This document shows positions 41,922 to 51,560 of a stretch of 64,000 bases of DNA, one piece after another. Source of the DNA: an uncultured Eggerthella sp. (GTDB taxonomy: Bacteria; Actinomycetota; Coriobacteriia; Coriobacteriales; Eggerthellaceae); NCBI GenBank assembly GCA_958431815.1, contig CAUASB010000005.1:65837-129836 (forward strand). Reading direction: 5' to 3'. The position numbers and the translations under genes were made by a program. How positions within the stretch are numbered: position 1 is the first letter of the stretch; every line of letters begins with the position of its first letter. Below the pieces are notes generated by a model. It worked only from the letters and a program-made list of their open reading frames with translations, had not been told where the DNA came from and did no database searches.

Positions 41922-42815
41922 TTACCGGCCGTCCTTACTTTCGTTTGAGAAGGCAAGCAGTTTCGGCAGGGCGAATTCCTTGAACGATTTTACGGCGGGC
42001 GTTTGCTCGTCTTCGGCAATCGATGCCAGCCCAATGTCCACTTTGCTTGGTGGATCAACCGGCAGCGCAACCAGTTCGTTTGGCGCGCTGGCAAGATGGA
42101 TGGTGTTCATGAGCGTTACCCCAAGGCCTGCCGCCACCAGCTGAAACGCGGCGCTCACATCATGGACGGTGAACTGGATGTTCGGCTGTATGCCACATCG
42201 TTTCAGTGCGCGCGAGTTGTCGGTTTCCTCGTTGGGGAAAATAAGGATGTAGGGCTCTTCTTCCAAGCATTGCAGGGGGAAGGAGTTGGCGTTGGCACGC
42301 GGATTGCTTTTGTCCAGCAACGCCACGATGGCATCTTCAACCAGAGGCATCCACCAGTGGTTCCCGCCTCGTTCGCTCATGATGCACAGATCAACCTCGT
42401 GGTTCTGCAGCATCTTCAGCAGATGGGAGCTTGATGCTTGGGAAAGGTCAATCGTAATGTCGGGGTATTGGCCTTTAAACGCCGCGATAATGTGGGCTAA
42501 GGGTCCGTAGAACTCGGGGTAGGCGCACCCAACGCGCACCGAGCCCGTTTCCATTCCGCAGATGCGGTTGGCGCTTTGCCGGCATACTTCGGCTGCGTGG
42601 ACTACTTGGCGGATGGATGGCAGCATCGCTTCGCATTCGGGGGTGGGTGCAACTCCCGACTTTCCGCGGAAAAGCAAAGGAAACCCGAGCTCAGATTCGA
42701 GCGTTGTCATCATGCGGCTGATTCCGGAAGGCGTGTAGCCCAGCTGGGCTGCGGCAACGCTTAGATTGCCTACTTCGAGCGCCTTAAGCAGAGCGGCGCA
42801 TTTTACGGTGTCCAA
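41922..42815 (-). CDS. LysR family transcriptional regulator
   Basis: 297 aa. Winged helix about 1-60 (NLSVAAAQLGYTPSGISRMM), effector domain from about 90. TTG 42815 is chosen as the start since GGGGAGG lies just upstream and the helix-turn-helix begins at once; the frame stays open far to the right but reads into the antisense of the divergent gene. Divergent from the EamA exporter at 42948, with 132 bases between, so it probably controls that exporter. Confidence 0.85.
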   Translation of the reverse strand: MDTVKCAALLKALEVGNLSVAAAQLGYTPSGISRMMTTLESELGFPLLFRGKSGVAPTPECEAMLPSIRQVVHAAEVCRQSANRICGMETGSVRVGCAYPEFYGPLAHIIAAFKGQYPDITIDLSQASSSHLLKMLQNHEVDLCIMSERGGNHWWMPLVEDAIVALLDKSNPRANANSFPLQCLEEEPYILIFPNEETDNSRALKRCGIQPNIQFTVHDVSAAFQLVAAGLGVTLMNTIHLASAPNELVALPVDPPSKVDIGLASIAEDEQTPAVKSFKEFALPKLLAFSNESKDGR

Positions 42816-42947
42816 CGGGCCGACCTCCCCTTTGCCATGTGAGCTGGTTTCTATCCTTGCGATTTTATCAACGATATCGTGAGTGATTACCGCTTTAATC
42901 AATAATCGAACAATCATATCCTGAATGCCGCGAGAAAGGCGGTATTC

Positions 42948-43844
42948 ATGACGGTTCGTTCTGCCCAGATGCTTTTTGCGGCGGTTATTGCCACAAGGGC
43001 AACGGCATATTTGTTCAGCACCCTGCTTTTGCAGGAAATGGGTCCTTTTATGCTCATGGGGCTGCGTTTTTTGCTTGCTTTCGCAATCCTTTTCCTGGTG
43101 TTTTTCCGCAGGATGCTGAAGCTGAACCGCAGGGTAGTGTGGCAAGGCGCGGTTCTGGGGTTGATCTTCTTCATCGTCATGACTGCCGAGCTGAATGCCC
43201 TTACGCTTACCTCGTCTTCCAAGGTTTCGTTTTTGGAGAACCTGGCATTGGTTATGGTACCCCTGTTCGCGGCACTTGCCGCGCGTAGGGCGCCGGTGTT
43301 GAAGGATATGCTGGCGGCGGTTGTCGCCATTGTGGGTGTTGGCTTTCTTACGCTGGTGGGCACTCAGGCGGGCTTCGATTGGGGTGAAGGTTTGGCGTTG
43401 ATCGCCGCGGTGTTCTATGCTCTGGTTATCTTGGCAACCGACAGGTTCTCCAGCGAAAGCGATGGAATAGCCCTGGGCGTTCTGCAAATGGGCTTTATGG
43501 GACTTTTCGGTGCTGTTGCCGCAGCGTTTACCGAAGTGCCTGCCTTGCTGCAGACTCCTGTCGAATGGGGTTACCTGGCCGTATTGGTTTTGGTGTGCTC
43601 GGGCTTTGGCTTCACCTTCCAGCCGGTTGCGCAGCGCTACCTGCCGCCCGAACGTGCCAGCATCCTTCTTGCCTTGAACCCTTTCATTGCAGGGCTGCTT
43701 GGCGTAGTGGTGCTGGGCGAGCCTTTTGGGCCACAAACGCTTGCCGGCATGGCGCTTATCGTGTGCGCCATCGTGATTTCGTCGTTGAACGTGGAAATGC
43801 CGCTGCGGCTTCGCGCGCACGGCGGGAAGCGTTCCGACAGCTAG
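42948..43844 (+). CDS. EamA/DMT family transporter
   Basis: 298 aa, ten hydrophobic helices in two EamA repeats (first ends near residue 135 with GWGFL-like turns, second has the conserved Glu/Pro region near ALNPFIAGLLGVVVLGEP). Basic tail. Members export amino acids or other metabolites. GAAAGG precedes the ATG. Divergent from a LysR gene. Confidence 0.87.
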   Translation: MTVRSAQMLFAAVIATRATAYLFSTLLLQEMGPFMLMGLRFLLAFAILFLVFFRRMLKLNRRVVWQGAVLGLIFFIVMTAELNALTLTSSSKVSFLENLALVMVPLFAALAARRAPVLKDMLAAVVAIVGVGFLTLVGTQAGFDWGEGLALIAAVFYALVILATDRFSSESDGIALGVLQMGFMGLFGAVAAAFTEVPALLQTPVEWGYLAVLVLVCSGFGFTFQPVAQRYLPPERASILLALNPFIAGLLGVVVLGEPFGPQTLAGMALIVCAIVISSLNVEMPLRLRAHGGKRSDS

Positions 43845-43966
43845 TGGCTGTTGCGCATCGTCATCGTATCGGCTGCACCGTACAGTTGTTGCCCGCTTTT
43901 GCCTTTCACCTGATAGACTGGTGATATCCAATGAAATGCGCGGGGGCGCAAGGGAGGGGTTTGGCG

Positions 43967-45319
43967 ATGTCGGCTGAATTGGTAAACGGGCTGTCGTACG
44001 AGCAGCGGGAAATGGCCGAGGGGCTTCTTCGATTCGTTGAAGATTCGCCGAGCATGTTCCATACGGTGGCGGCTATTCGCTCCCGTTTTGATGCTGCGGG
44101 TTTTACCTACCTGCCTGAAGCCAAGGCGTGGAATTGCAAGCCAAGCGGCCGGTATTACACGGTGCGCAACAACTCCAGCATCATCGCTTTCAAGATTGGC
44201 GCCGAGGTAGCAGATAGCTATCACTTCCAAGTGGCGGCATCGCATTCCGATTCGCCGACGTTCAAGGTGAAGGCGCATGCCGAGCTCGACGGCCCAGCCG
44301 GTTATAAACGCATGAATGTCGAGGCATACGGCGGCATGATCGACTACACCTGGTTCGACCGGCCCCTTTCGGTGGCGGGCCGCGTGATGGTCGAAACGGA
44401 AAACCGCATCGAAAGCATCTTGCTTTCCCTTGACCGCGATATCGCCCTTATCCCCAGCGTTGCCATCCATATGGATCATGGCGTGAACAGCGGTTTTGCG
44501 CCGAATCGCCGTATCGACTTGTGCCCAGTGGTTTCCTCGGGCAAGCTTTCAGGCGAGACGTTCGACACGTTTTTGGCCGATGAGCTGGGCGTGCATCCCG
44601 ATCAGATCATGGGCCGCGATCTGTATCTGGTTAACAGGCAGAAGCCAGTGATCTGGGGCGCGGCCGATGAGTTCATTTCCGCACCGCGTCTGGACGATTT
44701 GATGTGCGCGTATGCCTCGCTTGAAGCGTTTGTGCGCAGCTCGAACGAAGCATGCGTTTCGGTGTACTGCTGCTTCGACAATGAAGAGGTTGGCTCGAAT
44801 ACCAAGCAGGGCGCTATGTCTACGTTCTTGCCCGACGTGCTGAAGCGCCTGAACGCATCACTTGGTATGGGTGAAGAGGCTTATTACCGCGCTTTGGCTG
44901 CTTCTATGCTGGTGAGCTGCGATAATGCTCATGCCGTCCACCCCAACCATCCCGAAAAGAGCGACGAAGGCAACCGTGCCTTCCTGAATAAAGGCATTGT
45001 GGTAAAAGAAGCTGCCAACCAGAAGTATTGCACTGATGCTTTCAGTCACGCGGCGTTTTGTGCGGTGTGCAAGAACGCCGGCGTGCCGTACCAGCGCTTT
45101 GCGAACCGCAGCGACATGGCGGGCGGTTCTACGTTGGGCAACCTTTCCAATATCCAGGCAAGCATGCATGGCGTTGATGTGGGTTGTCCGCAGCTTGCCA
45201 TGCATTCGGCTTACGAGACCGCCGGTTCGCGCGATGTGATGCATGCTGTCCGTGCGCTTTTGGCGTTCTACGATGCCGACATCCAGATTGCGGGTGCCGA
45301 CTGCGCAACATTGGGGTAG
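43967..45319 (+). CDS. M18 family aminopeptidase
   Basis: 450 aa. Metal ligands expected for M18: His in AASHSDSP, Asp/Glu in CCFDNEEVGS and His in HPNHPEK, with a C-terminal LAMHSAYETAG carrying a last His. GGGAGGGG precedes ATG 43967; the frame begins 12 codons earlier. It removes N-terminal acidic or neutral residues from peptides in the cytosol. Monocistronic by appearance. Confidence 0.93.
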   Translation: MSAELVNGLSYEQREMAEGLLRFVEDSPSMFHTVAAIRSRFDAAGFTYLPEAKAWNCKPSGRYYTVRNNSSIIAFKIGAEVADSYHFQVAASHSDSPTFKVKAHAELDGPAGYKRMNVEAYGGMIDYTWFDRPLSVAGRVMVETENRIESILLSLDRDIALIPSVAIHMDHGVNSGFAPNRRIDLCPVVSSGKLSGETFDTFLADELGVHPDQIMGRDLYLVNRQKPVIWGAADEFISAPRLDDLMCAYASLEAFVRSSNEACVSVYCCFDNEEVGSNTKQGAMSTFLPDVLKRLNASLGMGEEAYYRALAASMLVSCDNAHAVHPNHPEKSDEGNRAFLNKGIVVKEAANQKYCTDAFSHAAFCAVCKNAGVPYQRFANRSDMAGGSTLGNLSNIQASMHGVDVGCPQLAMHSAYETAGSRDVMHAVRALLAFYDADIQIAGADCATLG

Positions 45320-45687
45320 GTGTAGGGCTTCAAGGCGCGCCTGCGCCCTTTCGTGCGCTTGGCGTTGGGACGACATCTGCGGTTCCGAAAAAGAGTCGCT
45401 CTTCTTTGGGCGCTTTGCGTTGTCATGCTGGTTTGCCGCAGAATAACGCGGCTTTACGCAGAAAATTTTCAATTCTGGACGATTCGAGCATCAATAAGCC
45501 GCCAATTGGGCGTGCAACCGGGGCTCTGCTCTGTTTTCGATGCTTCTTTTGCCTTGGCATTGTCCGTAATCGAAAAAAATGCAAAACCTTGTTGTTTATT
45601 GTTGCGGTATTGGGTTTTGACGAAATCTGCCATTTGACAAGGGGTTTACACTCGTACCGAAATCTATTTCGTCTGGAGTGTTTGCTT
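45320..45687. other. Gene-free stretch between the M18 gene and an EamA gene
   Basis: 368 bases. A TTGACA box (45634-45639) is present, but no good -10 at standard spacing. The rest shows no coding pattern, repeat or clear hairpin. Confidence 0.5.
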
Positions 45688-46557
45688 GTGCCTTGGATTT
45701 TAGCCGCCGTTGCATCGGCGTTTTTTGCGGGTATAACCTCGATTTTGGCCAAATGCGGCCTTTCCAAAACCGATTCCGATGTTGCTACGGCGTTGCGCAC
45801 GTTGGTGGTGCTGGTGTTCGCCTGGATTATGGTTGCCGTGGTTGGCTCGGCATCTACCATTGGCAGCATCACCCCCTGGTCGTGGCTGTTCTTGTCATTA
45901 TCGGGTTTGGCAACGGGTGGTTCGTGGATCTGCTATTTCAAGGCGCTTTCCTTGGGCGATGTTAACAAGGTCGTTCCTATCGACAAATCCAGCACTATCA
46001 TGGCTGTGCTGCTTGCCATCGTGCTGTTCGGTGAAACCAGCCATTTGGCGGTGAAGCTCATCGGCACTGCGGTTATTGCGGTGGGCACTTTCATGATGAT
46101 CGAGAAAAAACAGGGTGAAGCAGGCCAGCAAAGCCGTGCCTGGTTAGTGTATGCGTTGCTTTCCGCGGTGTTCGCCGCGCTTACCTCGGTGTTGGCGAAA
46201 GTGGGTATCGATGGCGTTGAGTCTAACTTGGCCACAGCCATCCGCACGTGCTTTGTGTTGGTTATGGCGTGGGCCATCGTGGTAGGGAAGGGCAAGCTTT
46301 CCAGTGTGCGTCATGTTGACGGCAGGGAACTGGGCTTTTTGGTTGCCTCGGGCATCGCAACAGGTGCCTCGTGGCTGTTCTTCTACTATGCCATTCAGAT
46401 GGGTCAGGTGAGCGTTGTGGTGCAGATCGACAAGCTTTCCATCCTCATCTCTATCGCATTTGCCTGGATCGTGTTCAAGGAACGGCTGACGAAACGGTCG
46501 GCTGCGGGCTTGGCGCTTATTGTAGCGGGCACTTTGGCGATGGGCATTTGGACCTGA
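45688..46557 (+). CDS. EamA/DMT family transporter
   Basis: 289 aa, two EamA repeats of five helices (GATGGSW-type turn SGLATGGSWICYFKAL and its second copy SGIATGASWLFFYYAI). GTG 45688 with CTGGAG upstream is preferred; the longer open frame to 45184 lies over the aminopeptidase gene. Exporter of unknown substrate. A structured element starts 34 bases after the stop. Confidence 0.87.
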   Translation: MPWILAAVASAFFAGITSILAKCGLSKTDSDVATALRTLVVLVFAWIMVAVVGSASTIGSITPWSWLFLSLSGLATGGSWICYFKALSLGDVNKVVPIDKSSTIMAVLLAIVLFGETSHLAVKLIGTAVIAVGTFMMIEKKQGEAGQQSRAWLVYALLSAVFAALTSVLAKVGIDGVESNLATAIRTCFVLVMAWAIVVGKGKLSSVRHVDGRELGFLVASGIATGASWLFFYYAIQMGQVSVVVQIDKLSILISIAFAWIVFKERLTKRSAAGLALIVAGTLAMGIWT

Positions 46558-46591
46558 TACAAAAAGGTGCTCAAAGGGGACTGTGTTCCAT

Positions 46592-46770
46592 TTGGCAAAA
46601 AAGAGCCCAAAAGTACGAACCGACTGGGGGTGCCGGGCTCTTTCTGCATCGAAATGCCTGATAGATGATGCATTTTGATGCTCCACTGGCTTGAACAGCG
46701 ATATTGCTCGTACTTTTAAGGAAAAAATGCCACTGGAACCCACATTGTTGGTTTGAATCCCAGTGGCTTT
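46592..46770. repeat. Structured intergenic element, copy A
   Basis: Bounded by TTTGGCAAA and AATGCCA, with an inner perfect pair AAAAGTACGA (46610-46619) / TCGTACTTTT (46709-46718), then a hairpin GCCACTGG/CCAGTGGC (46730-46768). On the minus strand the hairpin is followed by ATTTTTTCC and should terminate the oleate hydratase transcript. Copy B at 51561-51740 has the same order of parts, with compensating changes in the paired bases. Confidence 0.6.
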
Positions 46771-46777
46771 AGTTCGA

Positions 46778-46814
46778 AGCGCGTCCAAGGGGAACGGTCT
46801 CCTTGGACGCGCTT
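46778..46814 (-). terminator. Hairpin after oleate hydratase gene
   Basis: 14-bp perfect stem AAGCGCGTCCAAGG with a 9-10-nt loop, 5 bases from the stop at 46820; no T-run follows directly, and the hairpin of the neighbouring element may finish termination. Confidence 0.55.
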
Positions 46815-46819
46815 GCGTG

Positions 46820-48694
46820 TTATTGGATTGCGTCGTATTCGCGCAAGATCTTGCCCAAATCGGTGTCGCTGATTTTCTTGAGCATCAAGTCGAGTGCGGC
46901 TTTCTCGATGAAGGGCATGGCCATGTCGGTTATGGGCTTGCCGTCGCGCAGCTTCACGCTAGCCATAAGCAGGTCGCGTACATCGAACGTGCTGCCCCAT
47001 ACCTCAGGCACGCCGCGATCCACATCGCACAGCGTGTACACCGCTTCCATGCCGGTACGCATGGAGTACTCAGTGGTGAAGATGGTGTCGCGCGGCGTTT
47101 CGGCGAACTGTCCCAAGAAGGCGAAATTCACGGCGCCATCGGGCACCACATCGGGGCGGTCGCCCGCGGCGCGCGGCATGAAGAACGCGGTGATGTAGGG
47201 CATCATAACGGGAACCGTGTTGGCGTGGTTGTGCGCCAAGTCGGCGATTTCCTCTTCCGGCACACCCATCTGCCAGAGCCATTCTTGGCAGATTTCCTCG
47301 CCCGTGCACTTGGTCATGGGCTTCTTCACGTAGTTGCCTTCTTCATCGGGGAACAGGCCGTACACCCATACGCACAGTTGGTTGGAAGGCTGGTTGCGGA
47401 ACTGCTGCTGGCGGTTAAGCGTCCAGCTCATAAGCCAGTTCGAATCGCGGCAGGTGACGATGCCGCCCGTTACAACGTGGCCGGTGAACGGGTCACGCTT
47501 GCAGATCTTCTCGATATAGGGTGGGATGGCGTCGTCGAGGGTGGTTACCGTGGCGCTCATCCACTTGCTCTTCTGCGGTTGGCCGCAGAACACGTCGGGG
47601 TGGCCGAAGCTCGGGTCTTGGGCAGCTATGCGACGCCACAAATCCCAGCCGTTGCCCGGTTCGATAAGCGGGTTCCATGCGGCCGCTTTCGTTTGCGAAC
47701 CCATGGTGGAACTCTCGACGCAGCCGCCGTTCGTCACGAACACCAGGTCGTTTTCGGTGAGGTCGATGGTTGTTGTCTCGCCCTTGTGGCTGGTGGTTAT
47801 GCTGGTTGCCACCTTTTTCGTGGGCGTGCTGTAGGGGTTGCGCTTGAAATGTGCCTGCTGAATGCGCTGGATGGTGTCTTGTCCAGTGCCGGTAACGGCG
47901 CGCGCAGGGCCGGGCTCTGCGTAGGTTTCGAATTGGATATCTTCCACCTTGGTGTTCAGGTGGAATTGCACGCCCGCTTTCTGTAGGTATTCCACCATGG
48001 GCAGGATCATCGATTCGTACTGGTTGTAGCGCGTGAAGCGTAGTGCGCTGAAGTCGGGCAGACCGGCGATATGGTGGATGTAGCGCTTGATGTAGAGCTT
48101 CATTTCCAGGGCGCTGTGCCAGTTCTCGAAGGCGAACATGGTGCGCCAGTACAGCCAGAAGTTCGAGTTCAGCACCTCATCGTCGAAGAAATCGGTGATC
48201 GGGCGGTCGTACAACTCTTCATCGGGCGTGAAGAAGAGCTTCATGATTTCCATGGCCGCCTTGTCGGAGAGCCCGAACTTGCCATCAGTGTGGGCATCTT
48301 GACCGCGGTTCTCGGTGGCACGGCACAGCGAGTAGTTCGGGTCTTCCTTGTTTAGCCAATAGTACTCGTCAAGCACCGAAACGCCTGGCGTTTCGATTGA
48401 GGGAATGGAGCGAAGCAGGTCCCACATCACTTCGAAGTGGTTGTCCATTTCGCGGCCGCCGCGCATCACGTAGCCGATGCCGGGTATTTCGGCGCCATCG
48501 CAGGCACCGCCTGGAACAGCGTCCTTTTCCAGGATATGGATGTGGCTCGGCGGCATCTGCGCGTCGCGCACCAGGTAGCAGGCGGCGCTTAGGGCAGCCA
48601 ATCCCGTGCCGATGATGTAGGCGCTTTTGCGCTCGATTCCTTCGGGCTTCTTCGGGCGGGCGAAGGCTTCGTAGTTTCCGCTGGAGTAATACAT
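46820..48694 (-). CDS. ohyA: Oleate hydratase (FAD-dependent)
   Basis: 624 aa. FAD-binding loop YIIGTGLAALSAACYL near residue 25; GGREMDNHFE is the conserved active-site segment of the family (formerly myosin-cross-reactive antigen). It adds water to the cis-9 double bond of oleate and related acids, giving 10-hydroxystearate, and protects against unsaturated fatty acids. ATG 48694 has GAGAGGGGA upstream; an ATG five codons earlier overlaps that site. The TetR gene upstream on the same strand is a likely regulator. Confidence 0.95.
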   Translation of the reverse strand: MYYSSGNYEAFARPKKPEGIERKSAYIIGTGLAALSAACYLVRDAQMPPSHIHILEKDAVPGGACDGAEIPGIGYVMRGGREMDNHFEVMWDLLRSIPSIETPGVSVLDEYYWLNKEDPNYSLCRATENRGQDAHTDGKFGLSDKAAMEIMKLFFTPDEELYDRPITDFFDDEVLNSNFWLYWRTMFAFENWHSALEMKLYIKRYIHHIAGLPDFSALRFTRYNQYESMILPMVEYLQKAGVQFHLNTKVEDIQFETYAEPGPARAVTGTGQDTIQRIQQAHFKRNPYSTPTKKVATSITTSHKGETTTIDLTENDLVFVTNGGCVESSTMGSQTKAAAWNPLIEPGNGWDLWRRIAAQDPSFGHPDVFCGQPQKSKWMSATVTTLDDAIPPYIEKICKRDPFTGHVVTGGIVTCRDSNWLMSWTLNRQQQFRNQPSNQLCVWVYGLFPDEEGNYVKKPMTKCTGEEICQEWLWQMGVPEEEIADLAHNHANTVPVMMPYITAFFMPRAAGDRPDVVPDGAVNFAFLGQFAETPRDTIFTTEYSMRTGMEAVYTLCDVDRGVPEVWGSTFDVRDLLMASVKLRDGKPITDMAMPFIEKAALDLMLKKISDTDLGKILREYDAIQ

Positions 48695-48958
48695 GAGGTC
48701 CCCTCTCATTGCATGCGGAACGGGAGGTAACGCCTGGTAGGGCGCCTTCCCGTTTAGGAATCTGTCCCTATATCTGCATTGTGCAAGGAGTGGTGTGTCT
48801 GCGCCATAAGCAGGAACGTGGTGTTGTTCAATTTCTTATCATTTGGCGCGGATTGTAAGGGATGCGGAGCTTGCTTGACAGGGTATCCGTGCGTGCAGTC
48901 GAGGGTCGTTTGCGATAGCGGCTAGGGGTGTTGCTGTTGCAATACAGGGCGAAGCTGG

Positions 48959-49516
48959 CTATCGCGCGAAGCGTTTGATGGCGGTGTCAATGGCGCCATC
49001 CAGAAGCTTGGCAACGTTGCTTACCAGGATCTGCGGCTCTACTGCCATGCCGCTCTCTATCCATTCGAGGGTCACGCCCGCCAATGCCTGCGCGTAGAAG
49101 TCGGCGATGAAGTTGCGGGCCCGCTCGCTTGCCCTGGTGCAGTTCGGCTGCGCTTCGATAACACCCAGTACCAGCCTTCTTACTGCGGGAAACAGAAACC
49201 GTTCCACGCGTTCCCTGCTCATTTCACGGTAGATGGTGGTGATGAACGCCTTGTTCTGCTGCACTTCGCTCAGCACGGCCAGGTAGCCTTCTTGCCAGGT
49301 TTCCACCGTTTGCGCTCCGTCGAGCACGCTGGCGGCATCTTCTTCCAGGCACCATTCCACCAGGTCGTAGATATCTTTGAAGTGGTAGTAGAAGGTCATG
49401 CGGCTGATGCCGCAGTCTTCGGTGATGTCGGCGATGGTGATTTTTGCCAGCGGTTTGGTTGCCAGAAGGCGCTTCAACGATTGTTCGAGGGCGCGTTTGG
49501 TTAAGGTGCTGCTCAT
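48959..49516 (-). CDS. TetR/AcrR family regulator
   Basis: 185 aa. N-terminal helix-turn-helix about 20-60 (ITIADITEDCGISRMTFYYHFKD is the classical TetR pattern). The C-terminal domain is of the DhaS/TetR_C type (FIADFYAQALAGVTLEWIESG). Located 264 bases upstream of oleate hydratase on the same strand; a fatty-acid-responsive repressor of that gene is a reasonable guess. Confidence 0.88.
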   Translation of the reverse strand: MSSTLTKRALEQSLKRLLATKPLAKITIADITEDCGISRMTFYYHFKDIYDLVEWCLEEDAASVLDGAQTVETWQEGYLAVLSEVQQNKAFITTIYREMSRERVERFLFPAVRRLVLGVIEAQPNCTRASERARNFIADFYAQALAGVTLEWIESGMAVEPQILVSNVAKLLDGAIDTAIKRFAR

Positions 49517-49650
49517 TGCCGGTCCGATCTTTCGGGGTGGTGGTGCTTGCAGTTACGTTGGGAGCGCAGTGCATGCCGTAGCGTGAACTCGCAGGTGAGA
49601 CTTAGCATAGCGCGGAAACTACGGAGAACAGTGCGCGCCTATGGGGTGTT

Positions 49651-50526
49651 TTACGAGGCGTTACGTTTATCCAGGTAGTGCATAAAGCGCTGGACGGCCA
49701 AGGGCACTACGGCGGTTTTTCGAGTGACAAACCCGAGCGTGCGGTAAAAATGCGGGCTCAGGGGCACTGCCACGATGCGATAAGGGGCGCGGGTGAGGAT
49801 AAGGCTTGGCAGCACGCTCACGCCCAGCCCGGCTTCCACCATGCTCATCACGGCGTAGTCATCCCAGGTGGTGAAATGCGCTTGCGGTTTTTGTTTACAT
49901 GTTTCGAATACTTCGGCCACTTCGTCGTTATCGTCTTGCTTCAGCTGGATAAACGCTTCCTGCGCCAGCAGTTCCGGGGAAAGGGATGCCTGATGCGCCA
50001 ACGGGTGGGTTTCGGGCAGGATGGCCATAAGCTCGTCCTGTTCCAGCGGAAGAGCGTTGAACGCGCCTTCGACGGGCAAGCGCGTGAAGGCGCAATCGAT
50101 GCGGCCGCTGTCCAATGCTTCTGCCAGCTGAGTGTAGTCGCCTAAAAACAGTTCGTAGTCGATACCGGGATAATCTGCCTGAAATGCGGCAACGATGCGA
50201 GGCAGCCAATGCGTGGCGATGCTGGAAATGGTACCGATGCGAATGGTGCCCGCTGAAAGGTTGTGGATGTTTTCCACCTGAGTGCGAAATTCGCTTTCCG
50301 CTTGGCAGATTGCCTTGGCTGCGGGTAGAAGCTGCTGACCCACATTGGTAAGGCGCACCCCCGCCCGGGAACGTTCGAACAGCTGCACGTCCCATTCGCG
50401 TTCCAGTTCGGCAACAAGACGACTTACTGCCGACTGGGAATAGCCGAGCGCTTGCGCTGCTTCGGTGAAGCTGAGCGAATGCGCCACAGTAAGGTAGGCC
50501 CTGTAGCGTTGGATTTGCCCATCCAT
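49651..50526 (-). CDS. LysR family transcriptional regulator
   Basis: 291 aa. Winged helix about 5-65 (LSFTEAAQALGYSQSAVSRLV), effector domain from about 92 (GTIRIGTISSIATHWLP). ATG 50526 has AGGAGC upstream; the frame runs 35 codons further through the promoter region. Divergent from the EamA gene at 50661. The 134 bases between contain repeated ATGCAAAA(T/C)AA motifs and an ATGC...GCAT pair that could be LysR sites. Confidence 0.88.
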   Translation of the reverse strand: MDGQIQRYRAYLTVAHSLSFTEAAQALGYSQSAVSRLVAELEREWDVQLFERSRAGVRLTNVGQQLLPAAKAICQAESEFRTQVENIHNLSAGTIRIGTISSIATHWLPRIVAAFQADYPGIDYELFLGDYTQLAEALDSGRIDCAFTRLPVEGAFNALPLEQDELMAILPETHPLAHQASLSPELLAQEAFIQLKQDDNDEVAEVFETCKQKPQAHFTTWDDYAVMSMVEAGLGVSVLPSLILTRAPYRIVAVPLSPHFYRTLGFVTRKTAVVPLAVQRFMHYLDKRNAS

Positions 50527-50660
50527 TCTTGCTCCTATCTGCCAGTATGCAAAATAAAGATGTAAAGCATTATAAACATGCAAAACAAGAATACAGTAGG
50601 AAGGCATAGCCTTAATCCAACAGTTTTTCAATCAAACGAATAGGGAAGGATTCTACGGAT

Positions 50661-51560
50661 ATGCGTAAGGCCTACATGCAGTATTTCGCTGCATTGCTGT
50701 TGTTCGGATCGAACGGGCTTCTGGTAAGCGCCATCAACTTGCCTAGCAGCGAAATCGTGTTCTTGCGCACGTTGCTGGGGTCGGGCGTGTTGTTCGCTGC
50801 TGTGGCCGTTTTGAAGCCGGCGAAGCTTGGCAGGTGCGATGCGCTGTTCGTTATTGGATCGGGTATTGCCATGGGGGCAAGCTGGACGGTTCAGTACGAA
50901 GCGTACCGGTTTATCGGAGTTGGCATTTCTTCGCTGGTGTACTGCTTGGGGCCGGTTCTTATCGTGGCGCTTGCGCCGCGTGCATTGGGCGAGCAGCCCA
51001 GTAGTGCCCATAAACTTGGCTTGGCGGTTGTGCTGGTGGGTGTTCTGCTGATCAACGGCCAGGCACTCAGCTCGGGAGCTTCGCTTCTGGGTGTGGTGTG
51101 TGCGCTTGCCACGGTGGCGGCCTATGTGGTGATGGTGATGCTCATCAAGCGAGCAAAGGATACCTGCGGCGTGCGGGGGCCGGCGGTGCAGATGCTGGCA
51201 GCGTGCGCGTTTGCTTTTGTGGCAAGCGTGGTGATTCAAGGTGCCGGCGTTGAGCAGATGGCGGTGCCCGCTGCATCCGACGTGCTTCCTTTGCTGATGT
51301 TCGGCCTGGTGAATGGCGGTATCTGCTGTTACTGGTACTTCAATTCCATCAGCAAATTGCCCGCTCAGTCGGTTGCGGTGTGCGATTACTTGGAGCCGCT
51401 TTCCGCGCTGGTGCTTTCTTCGTTGGTATTGGGCGAAACGTTGGGGGGCCTGCAGGTGCTGGGCGCCGTGTTGGTGTTTGCCGGGGCGGTGGGGTCTGAG
51501 GTGCTTGCGCACGTGCGTCCGGGCACAGGGTTGCTTTGGCGCGTTAAAAATCGGGAGTGA
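50661..51560 (+). CDS. EamA/DMT family transporter
   Basis: 299 aa, ten hydrophobic helices in two repeats; GMAMGASW-like turn reads GIAMGASWTVQYEAY, second repeat GLVNGGICCYWYF and LEPLSALVLSSLVLGE. AGGGAAGG lies upstream of the ATG. With the divergent LysR gene it repeats the arrangement seen at 41.9-43.8 kb. A structured element begins immediately after its stop. Confidence 0.88.
   Translation: MRKAYMQYFAALLLFGSNGLLVSAINLPSSEIVFLRTLLGSGVLFAAVAVLKPAKLGRCDALFVIGSGIAMGASWTVQYEAYRFIGVGISSLVYCLGPVLIVALAPRALGEQPSSAHKLGLAVVLVGVLLINGQALSSGASLLGVVCALATVAAYVVMVMLIKRAKDTCGVRGPAVQMLAACAFAFVASVVIQGAGVEQMAVPAASDVLPLLMFGLVNGGICCYWYFNSISKLPAQSVAVCDYLEPLSALVLSSLVLGETLGGLQVLGAVLVFAGAVGSEVLAHVRPGTGLLWRVKNRE

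Noticed and set aside
46730..46770. tRNA-like GGTTTGAATCCC segment
   Set aside because: No acceptor, D or anticodon stems can be formed around it; it is the loop and right arm of the hairpin ending the structured element.
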